Source: CAYRWM01 sp964428055 (GTDB lineage Bacteria; Bacillota; Clostridia; Christensenellales; Christensenellaceae). Taken from it: a DNA stretch of 31,025 nt. The notes beneath the pieces were generated by a model. That model was not told where the DNA came from. It was given only the letters and a program-made list of their open reading frames with translations, and did no database searches. The stretch lies in NCBI GenBank assembly GCA_964428055.1, contig CAYRWM010000024.1, forward strand, positions 1 to 31,025, given 5' to 3'. Shown here piece by piece: positions 15,560 to 21,893 of this stretch. The number at the start of each line of letters is the position of its first letter. Position 1 is the first letter of the stretch. The position numbers were made by a program, and so were the translations under genes.

Positions 15560-16102
15560 TTATTTCGCAGACGCCTTTTTCAGGAGTTCAAGGAGCTTAA
15601 CCTTTTCGTCTTCAGTGAGACCGGCAAAGAAGTCCTTAACGAATTCACCGTGCTCCTCGGAGACTTCGTACGCTCTGGCCTGTCCCTTTTCGGTCAGGGT
15701 GATGAGCGTCGCTCTCTTGTCGTCCGGGTCCACTTTTCTCTCAACATAGTTGTCATCTTCAAGTTTGGTGATGAGCTCGGAGAGCGTGGACGGGGATACG
15801 AATATCTCTTCGGCTATCTCCTTCTGATGAATACCGGCATCACCCGCGTCGGCTATTATCATGAGGACTCTTTCTCTGGGAAAATGTCCGTGACCGCGAT
15901 GACCGCAGTGATGGTGATGCGGACCGAAGGGCGGCATCATGCCGGGGCCTCCCACGGGCATGCCCGGATGTCCTCTGTGAGGGGGAGGGCAGAAGCCCTT
16001 TTCTCTCATCTCTTCTTCCTTTTTCATGTGCATCTGCATCCTTATCCTTCTGCTCACGTGCATGAGCTCGCGGAACAGAGCATCGTTTACGTTTCCTGTC
16101 AT
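15560..16102 (-). CDS. MarR-family regulator with a His-rich insert
   Basis: This is a 180-aa winged-helix regulator. The DNA-binding part (about 85-140) includes IHQKEIAEEIFVSPSTLSEL for the recognition helices and the wing ERKVDPDDKRATLITLTEKG, a clear MarR signature. Between the N-terminal dimerisation helix and the HTH lies an unusual segment (38-74) full of Pro, Gly and His (FGPHHHHCGHRGHGHF), which could bind Ni, Zn, Cu or Co. The start at 16102 is fixed by AGGAGG eight bases upstream; a longer frame from 16150 has no such site. It is divergent from a lipoprotein and aldo/keto reductase pair, with two identical palindromes in the shared region. Confidence 0.9.
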   Translation of the reverse strand: MTGNVNDALFRELMHVSRRIRMQMHMKKEEEMREKGFCPPPHRGHPGMPVGGPGMMPPFGPHHHHCGHRGHGHFPRERVLMIIADAGDAGIHQKEIAEEIFVSPSTLSELITKLEDDNYVERKVDPDDKRATLITLTEKGQARAYEVSEEHGEFVKDFFAGLTEDEKVKLLELLKKASAK

Positions 16103-16164
16103 GTGATCTACCTCCTGTAAATCCTTCTGCCGGCGCAGCCGGCGGTTCATTTGTTAAACATTTG

Positions 16165-16229
16165 TTCGGTACCGAAGTAAATATATCACACCTGTTTACG
16201 GTCTGTCAAGATATTTCGGTACCGAAATA
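16165..16229. promoter_or_regulatory. MarR promoter with two TTCGGTACCGAA operators
   Basis: The palindromes TTCGGTACCGAA occur at 16165-16176 and, extended to TATTTCGGTACCGAAATA, at 16212-16229. Their centres are 50 bp apart and both are followed by [AG]TAAATAT. Between them on the minus strand lies TTGACA-N18-TATATT (16180-16209), the regulator's own promoter. One operator covers its start point and the other its upstream edge, and also the upstream side of the rightward promoter. They are the likely binding sites of the adjacent MarR protein. Confidence 0.8.
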
Positions 16230-16255
16230 AATATTTTTTTTGAGGTGAGTTGTGT

Positions 16256-16261
16256 TATAGT
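16256..16261 (+). promoter_or_regulatory. Rightward extended -10 promoter of the lipoprotein/reductase operon
   Basis: TG-T-TATAGT is an extended -10 some 45 nt before the lipoprotein ATG. The T8 tract at about 16233-16240 occupies the -35 area, and the second operator ends just upstream of it. Confidence 0.45.
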
Positions 16262-16307
16262 AGTATCGGTGCAGAAATGCGCCCCAATAAACGGAAAAAG
16301 GTGTTTT

Positions 16308-17021
16308 ATGAAAAAGATAATCGCAGCTGTTCTGATAACAGTCATGATAATATCCTTGACGGGATGCTCGGCGGTATCGTACATGGCAGGCATGAACGCC
16401 GCGAATTCAGGCAACAGCGGCGGAGGCGGAGCTTCCGGCGTTATAAACAGTCTGTTCGGCGGCGGTGAGAGTTCGGCCTCCTATACCGAGAAACTAACGG
16501 ATATAGATTCAAGGATCTCGGCGTGCGTGGATCCCGATGAGGGCGACGGCAGCCGTACGGTCATGGTGGCAAACGGCTATCTTCCAATGTCGCACGGACG
16601 CGTGGCGGTCGATATCAGGGAGAACGGCTATTCCAACGTATTCATTGAGTACGAGGAAGGCTTCGGCGACGTTAAGGAAGCCGCTGAGGACGCCTGCGTC
16701 ATGCGCGATATCCTGAGCTGCATGATAAGCCTTAAAAACGGCACCGTGATATCTACTGCCGGTGACGATACGGAGCTTCTGTACATGACATGGTCACATG
16801 GCGGCTCATACAACGTGGAGCGCGCCGGGGAAGGTATCAAAGCCGCTGTCGGAGCATACTCGCCCGAAGACACGGAAAAGGCCGAGCCTTTCACCGATCT
16901 TATATACAGCGAACTTGAAAAGACGCACGGTTTTTCCGATTCGCTCTCATCCGCCGGAGAGGGCATAAAGGACGCCCTGGGCGGTCTGCTTGACGGTATA
17001 ACCGGAGAAAAGAACAACTGA
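16308..17021 (+). CDS. Unknown lipoprotein of the MarR-divergent operon
   Basis: This 237-aa protein starts with a lipoprotein signal (lipobox SLTGC, Cys20). A Gly/Ser/Asn-rich linker follows (about 31-60), then a mixed alpha/beta domain with two cysteines (DACVMRDILSC) and a Gly-rich amphipathic end. I recognise no family. The ATG at 16308 is chosen because the signal peptide starts there and AAGG lies upstream. The frame is open further upstream, but that part overlaps the promoter. It is ten bases ahead of the aldo/keto reductase gene. Confidence 0.8.
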   Translation: MKKIIAAVLITVMIISLTGCSAVSYMAGMNAANSGNSGGGGASGVINSLFGGGESSASYTEKLTDIDSRISACVDPDEGDGSRTVMVANGYLPMSHGRVAVDIRENGYSNVFIEYEEGFGDVKEAAEDACVMRDILSCMISLKNGTVISTAGDDTELLYMTWSHGGSYNVERAGEGIKAAVGAYSPEDTEKAEPFTDLIYSELEKTHGFSDSLSSAGEGIKDALGGLLDGITGEKNN

Positions 17022-17031
17022 GGATGATTTC

Positions 17032-18183
17032 ATGAGATACAGAAGACTGGGAAGGACCGGACTTGAAGTCAGCGAGATAGGACTCGGCGGGGAGTGGCTT
17101 GAGCGCCACAACACGCAGGAGTGCCTTGACGTTATAAAGAGATGCGAAGACAGGGGCATAAACATACTTGACTGCTGGATGAGCGAACCCAATGTCAGAT
17201 CCAACATCGGTCTCGGCATAAAGGAGAACCGCGGCAGATGGATCGTCCAGGGGCATATAGGTTCCACATGGCAGAACGGGCAGTACACGAGGACGAGGGA
17301 GATGGAGCACGTGGTCCCGGCGTTTGAGGATCTGCTCACCCGTCTTCAGACGGATTATCTGGACCTCGGGATGATACACTACGTCGATACCGAAAAGGAA
17401 TGGGAGTACATCCAGGAAAGTCCTTATCTTGAGTATGTATTTGATCTTAAGGATAAGGGCGTTATACGGCACATAGGCTTAAGCACCCATAATCCCCTTA
17501 TAGCATTAAAAGCGGCACGCTGCGGCTACGTTGAGATGCTGATGTTCTCCGTAAACCCCGCATTCGATATGCTGCCGCCGAATGACGATCTCGAATCATA
17601 TTATCTTAACTTAACGGAGGTCGAAGGCGGCCTTTCGGGAATAGCTCCTGAGAGGGCGGAACTCTACAGCCTTTGTGAGAGCGAGGATATCGGGCTTACC
17701 GTAATGAAAGGCTATGCGGGAGGAAGGCTCTTTTCGGCCGAGACTTCTCCTTTCGGAGTGGCTTTAACGCCTGTTCAGTGTCTGCACTATGCCTTAACGA
17801 GACCTGCCGTTGCGTCGGTCCTTGTGGGGTATGATACTCCGGAGCACGTTGACGAAGCCGTTCATTACGAGGATGCGACGGATGAGGAAAAGGACTATGC
17901 GACGGTCCTTGCAAACGCGCCCAGACACAGCGCTTCCGGCCAGTGCACATACTGCGGCCACTGCAAGCCGTGCCCGATGGATATAGATATAGCGATGGTG
18001 AACAAGCTCTACGATCTTGCGTCAATGCATGAGGAGATCCCGGGCTCTGTCAGGGATCACTATTTATCCCTTGAGCATAAGGCAGGCGAGTGCATAGGAT
18101 GCAGGGGATGCGAGGAGAGATGTCCGTTCGGAGTTGAGATAGCGGACAGGATGGAAAAGACGGCCGGACTGTTTTCGGAATAG
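17032..18183 (+). CDS. Aldo/keto-reductase-like protein with two [4Fe-4S] motifs and altered active site
   Basis: This 383-aa protein has an N-terminal aldo/keto reductase barrel (about 1-285: RRLGRTGLEVSEIGLGG, GVIRHIGLSTHNP, GLTVMKGYAGG) and a C-terminal ferredoxin-type domain. The latter has C305-x2-C308-x2-C311-x2-C314-P and C354-x2-C357-x2-C360-x3-C364-P, ligands for two [4Fe-4S] clusters. Of the usual Asp-Tyr-Lys-His tetrad, Asp47 and His116 are visible. The Tyr stretch is shortened (DCWMSE), and the Lys position reads QGHIG, with His. Electron flow through the clusters rather than classical NADPH carbonyl reduction is plausible. It is cotranscribed with the lipoprotein gene. Confidence 0.9.
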   Translation: MRYRRLGRTGLEVSEIGLGGEWLERHNTQECLDVIKRCEDRGINILDCWMSEPNVRSNIGLGIKENRGRWIVQGHIGSTWQNGQYTRTREMEHVVPAFEDLLTRLQTDYLDLGMIHYVDTEKEWEYIQESPYLEYVFDLKDKGVIRHIGLSTHNPLIALKAARCGYVEMLMFSVNPAFDMLPPNDDLESYYLNLTEVEGGLSGIAPERAELYSLCESEDIGLTVMKGYAGGRLFSAETSPFGVALTPVQCLHYALTRPAVASVLVGYDTPEHVDEAVHYEDATDEEKDYATVLANAPRHSASGQCTYCGHCKPCPMDIDIAMVNKLYDLASMHEEIPGSVRDHYLSLEHKAGECIGCRGCEERCPFGVEIADRMEKTAGLFSE

Positions 18184-18222
18184 CGGAAAAAGGGACTCAA
18201 GCATTCATAAGATAAGAGACAG

Positions 18223-18248
18223 AAAAGCGGACATGAATCCGCTTTTTT
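18223..18248 (+). terminator. Intrinsic terminator after the aldo/keto reductase gene
   Basis: AAAAGCGGA-CATGAA-TCCGCTTTTTT forms a 9-bp stem with a T6 tail. The remaining bases of 18184-18488 hold the surface-protein promoter and leader described separately. Confidence 0.85.
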
Positions 18249-18283
18249 GTATATAAAAAAGATAATGAAGACGATATATTTTG

Positions 18284-18488
18284 CTGGTAAAACGCATATG
18301 TATTGATATACAATAATAATAGAATATAAAGAAAAACCGGTTCCGCATGAAGGAGACCGGCATACCTTGAATGTATTGGTAATATACAGAACTTCTGTTT
18401 GGGTCACGAGATGACTCCCCTATGAACTCAACTGAATACAAAAAGTCTGTTTTACTGAAGGCGCTGCCTTCATAAGGGGTGAAAAGAT
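18284..18488 (+). ncRNA. Structured leader 1 of surface-protein gene (candidate cis-regulatory RNA)
   Basis: This 205-nt region includes a promoter (TTGATA 18303, 16 nt, TATAAA 18325) and a predicted leader of about 150 nt. Helix A is CCGGTTCC with GGAGACCGG; helix B is GGGTCA (18401) with TGAC-T-CC; helix C is TGAAGGC-GCT-GCCTTCA (18456-18472), directly before the ribosome site AAGGGG. The second copy at 21690 differs by paired changes in A and B. It does not match any riboswitch I know. Confidence 0.55.
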
Positions 18489-21400
18489 ATGAAGACGAAT
18501 AAAAAGATACTGGCAATAATACTTGCTGCAGCGCTGATACTGACGCTGATGCCTGCAGTAGCTCTTGCCGGTGATAATCCGGCTATAAAACTGGGGGCTC
18601 CTGCCAAAGGCGAAAAGTTCAGGTTCGGCAATGATGTAGACGAAAGCTGGAGGGTTCTGAGCGATGACGGGAAACTAGTTATCTCAGATACGGTAGGAAC
18701 AATGATAAAATATAAAGGGGATATGTCAACAAATGCTTGGGCTGATAGCGATGCAAAGGCTTGGTGTACAAGTTTTTATAATGACAAATTCAGTTCCGGT
18801 GAAAAAGGAGCGATACTAAGTACCACAAAAGCAGAAGAGGGGAATTACGAAATAGGATCTAATACCTACTGCCCTGCTTCGCTTAATGAAGAGCATGTAT
18901 TCTTTCTTTCCGCAAAAGAAGCGAATGACTGTTTCTCAACCGAAAACGATCGTATAGCTAAAAACGCCAGCGGAGTCGCCGTATTGTGGTGGTTGCGTTC
19001 TCCTCTCAATGATAAAACTTTTGCTGGCTCTGTCAATTCAGAAGGCAAATTATCCAATTACGGGGTGGAAAGCACTATCCATGCTAGGCCTGCATTTAAT
19101 TTGAATCCGGATTCCGTGCTCTTCTTGTCTGCCGCTGAAGGGGGTAAATCTTCCGGCGACGTAGGAGCCGGGGCACTTAAAGAAATATCAACATCAGATG
19201 TTTCAGTATGGAAACTTACGCTGAAGGACAGCGGAAGGAGTGGATTCACTGCGGATGCAGATACCGGAGCAGTGCTCAGTCAGGGGAAAGGTTATTCTGT
19301 TTGGACAGTTCCTATTACGTATTCCGGTGCCGGGACCGAAAGCAACGAGTATGTTTCCGTTATACTCTGCGATTCGGACGGTAAGGCTATATACTACGGA
19401 AACATAGCGCAGAGCAGCGCGGAGGGTACTGTCGACCTTTCTATCCCGGAGGGGCTTGATAAGGGTACATATACACTTAAGGTGTTCTCCGAGCAGAAGA
19501 ATGCCGATAATGCTACGGATTATGCCAGCGCCTTTAAGGAAATAACTCTTACAGTTAAAGAACAGGAACTCTGTGTCGGAGGCGTCATGGTGGATCTTGT
19601 AAACGGATCGAGCGGCGACGGATGGAGCTATGACCCGGACTCAAAAACGCTGGCTCTTGAAAATGCTACTATTACCGAAGCCAGTGCCTCCGTAAGTTTT
19701 GACGATTTTCGACAAGGTACTGCGAACATTTATTCAAAGAATATGGATTTGAATATTTTGCTTTCCGGTGTAAACAGTGTGAGCGGAGCACAGAGAGCGG
19801 TTGTTGTTTCAAAAGGCAACCTAACAATAAATGGCAGTGGAAGTCTTACGGCTTCCAGTACTCTTTTTCAGGATATAAACGCCGGAGGAGAATTAACTAT
19901 CTCTGGTTGTACTGTCAAAACTATTAATAAAGGTATATATATAAATTCGGGCTCAGTGGTTATTAAGAATAGTGAAGTTACTTGTCAGCGTATTGGTGGT
20001 TCTTCCGATTTTGCTCTCATATCTGATGGCGGGGTTATTATTGAAAACAGTATTGTTTATGCTTCAGGCCAAATGGGTGGTATTAGAGCCAAAGGCGGAA
20101 GCCTTACAATAACAAATAGTTTTGTTAAAGCAATAGGTGGAGGATTTGCCGTTTCTGCTAATAATAACATAAAACTCGAAGGCTGTACTATAACCGATCC
20201 CGAAGGAGCTGCAATAGACGGCGGTAGTATCAAAGTTGACGGAGTGTCGGTAAGCAGCGTGATAATTGAGCCCGTTTATAGTATTAACGCGGACTCAAGT
20301 CTGCAGCCCGGACCGGAATACGATTATGTGGAAGGATATCAGATAACGCCTGCGGACAGTGCCTTAGAGAGTGAAGACGTAAAAGTGAGAATAGTTCTGT
20401 CTTCCAACTATGCCGCGGCCGGTGGAAAGCCCTTGAAGGTGTATTACAAGATGTCTGACGGAACAGAAAAAGATATAGATATGACAACTTCCGACGGTAT
20501 CTCCGAAGGGTCTTTTAAGATGCCTGCAGGCGATGTGACTATATATGCCGAGTGGCTACCTGTTTATACTGTCAAATTCGAGACCAGTGGCGGCAGTTCC
20601 GTTGAAGCACAGACCGTGGCAAAAGGCGGAACGGCGACCAAGCCGGAAGATCCCACCAGGGACGGATATAAGTTGCTCGACTGGTTTGAAGACGAAGCCT
20701 GCACGAAAAGATTCGATTTTACCAAGCCTATAGACGGAGACACCACTGTTTATGCATACTGGCTTAAAGTGGTCAATGGTTTTAAGCTGCACGCCGACGG
20801 AACCGAGAAGGATTCCGGAGGGAAGTATAAGCTTAAGACTGATGCTCTGGAGGTGCTCTTTGCAAAGGATACCGCAAAAGTCGAGGTCGAAGTATCGCCT
20901 CTTTCAACAGACAGAGATAATGCAAACCAGCTGACGGAAGCACCGGAAAAGGACACGGAATACTGGTTCCATGCTGTCATAAATGATGTTGACGGCGTAG
21001 AAGACGAGACGCTCGGCAGGCCGACCATCTGGACAGGCGACGAGATGAAAGCGGGCTTGGATGCCACGGCGGAAGATGCCGTGATCACACTCGATGAGGT
21101 CATGCATTCTCCTGCAGGCAAATACACCACTCTCATATTCAAGTATAAAGAGAATAAGCCGGCGCCCGAGCCTGTACCGGAAGTAAAACCCGTGTACTGG
21201 GTCTCGGAAGGTACCGATCTTACCGTATCGGAGAACTCGGCCGAAGGGCTCAAGCTCACCGTTCACAGAAAGCCCGGTGATGATCTGACGTTCAGTCTGT
21301 TCACGGGCGTTGAGATGGACGGAAAACAGCTCTCATCGTCCGATTATACTGCAGAGAGCGGAAGTCTTAAACTGACCGTGAAGCCTTCATATATACAGGG

Positions 21401-21602
21401 ACTCAAAGTCGGCAGCCATACGCTCAAGGTCAAGTTCTCCGACGGAGAGGTGACGGCGAACGTAAAGGTGACGGAAGCAAGCGATAATCCAAGGACCGGA
21501 GACGAGAGCGGCCTTATGCTGTGGATACTGATCGCGGTCATAGCGGCAGGCGGTATCATAGCGGCGCTGCTCGTGTACAGAAAGCAGTCAAAGAGAGAAT
21601 AA
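18489..21602 (+). CDS. Sortase-anchored surface protein 1 (DUF6273-like, beta-helix and InlB-type repeat domains)
   Basis: This is a 1037-aa exported wall protein. The signal peptide is 1-27 (cut after VALA). A DUF6273/C-type-lectin-like domain follows (about 45-215), with WWLRSP at 167-172 and RPAFNLNPDSVLF at 200-212. After an Ig-like stretch (about 240-355) comes a right-handed beta-helix-like region (about 360-600) with repeated short strands such as SGSVVIKNSEV and GGSLTITNSFV. An InlB B-repeat/Flg_new domain lies at about 692-759 (FETSGGSSVEAQ...GDTTVYAYW), with further Ig-like modules to about 995. The sorting signal is NPRTGD (about 1000), then a hydrophobic helix and the tail YRKQSKRE. 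The role is probably adhesion to glycans or surfaces. The beta-helix part is more AT-rich than the rest and absent from its paralogue. Confidence 0.88.
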   Translation: MKTNKKILAIILAAALILTLMPAVALAGDNPAIKLGAPAKGEKFRFGNDVDESWRVLSDDGKLVISDTVGTMIKYKGDMSTNAWADSDAKAWCTSFYNDKFSSGEKGAILSTTKAEEGNYEIGSNTYCPASLNEEHVFFLSAKEANDCFSTENDRIAKNASGVAVLWWLRSPLNDKTFAGSVNSEGKLSNYGVESTIHARPAFNLNPDSVLFLSAAEGGKSSGDVGAGALKEISTSDVSVWKLTLKDSGRSGFTADADTGAVLSQGKGYSVWTVPITYSGAGTESNEYVSVILCDSDGKAIYYGNIAQSSAEGTVDLSIPEGLDKGTYTLKVFSEQKNADNATDYASAFKEITLTVKEQELCVGGVMVDLVNGSSGDGWSYDPDSKTLALENATITEASASVSFDDFRQGTANIYSKNMDLNILLSGVNSVSGAQRAVVVSKGNLTINGSGSLTASSTLFQDINAGGELTISGCTVKTINKGIYINSGSVVIKNSEVTCQRIGGSSDFALISDGGVIIENSIVYASGQMGGIRAKGGSLTITNSFVKAIGGGFAVSANNNIKLEGCTITDPEGAAIDGGSIKVDGVSVSSVIIEPVYSINADSSLQPGPEYDYVEGYQITPADSALESEDVKVRIVLSSNYAAAGGKPLKVYYKMSDGTEKDIDMTTSDGISEGSFKMPAGDVTIYAEWLPVYTVKFETSGGSSVEAQTVAKGGTATKPEDPTRDGYKLLDWFEDEACTKRFDFTKPIDGDTTVYAYWLKVVNGFKLHADGTEKDSGGKYKLKTDALEVLFAKDTAKVEVEVSPLSTDRDNANQLTEAPEKDTEYWFHAVINDVDGVEDETLGRPTIWTGDEMKAGLDATAEDAVITLDEVMHSPAGKYTTLIFKYKENKPAPEPVPEVKPVYWVSEGTDLTVSENSAEGLKLTVHRKPGDDLTFSLFTGVEMDGKQLSSSDYTAESGSLKLTVKPSYIQGLKVGSHTLKVKFSDGEVTANVKVTEASDNPRTGDESGLMLWILIAVIAAGGIIAALLVYRKQSKRE

Positions 21603-21627
21603 ACGAATAAACATAAGAACACTTAAG

Positions 21628-21658
21628 GGCGGCCTTCAGAAATGAAGGCTGCCTTTTT
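21628..21658 (+). terminator. Terminator of surface-protein gene 1
   Basis: GGCGGCCTTCA-GAAA-TGAAGGCTGCC forms an 11-bp stem followed by T5. It is homologous to the terminator at 24385. Confidence 0.88.
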
Positions 21659-21689
21659 ATTTAATATTTAATAATAGCATCAATAAATA

Positions 21690-21893
21690 CTGGTAAAACA
21701 CATATGTATTGATATACAATAATCATAGAATATAAAGAAAATCCGGTTCCGCATGAAGGAAGCCGGCATACCTTGATTGTATTAGTAATATACAGAACTT
21801 CTGTTAGGGCCACGGGATGGCTCCTTATGAACTCAACTGAGCACAAAATATCTGTTTTACTGAAGGCGCTGCCTTCATAAGGGGTGAAAAGAT
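21690..21893 (+). ncRNA. Structured leader 2 of surface-protein gene (candidate cis-regulatory RNA)
   Basis: This is the duplicate of the leader at 18284. The promoter is TTGATA 21709, 16 nt, TATAAA 21731. Helix A is CCGGTTCC with GGAAGCCGG, where the pairs at two positions change between T-A/T-G and T-G/T-A. Helix B is GGGCCA with TGGC-T-CC, where a T-A pair has become C-G. Helix C and the ribosome site are identical to leader 1. The remaining bases of 21603-21893 hold the terminator and a short AT-rich spacer. Confidence 0.55.

Noticed and set aside
18284..18488. Leader as a cyclic-di-GMP, cobalamin or other known riboswitch
   Set aside because: I could not find the conserved cores of the riboswitch classes I know. 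Only the paired helices and the ribosome-site hairpin are supported.
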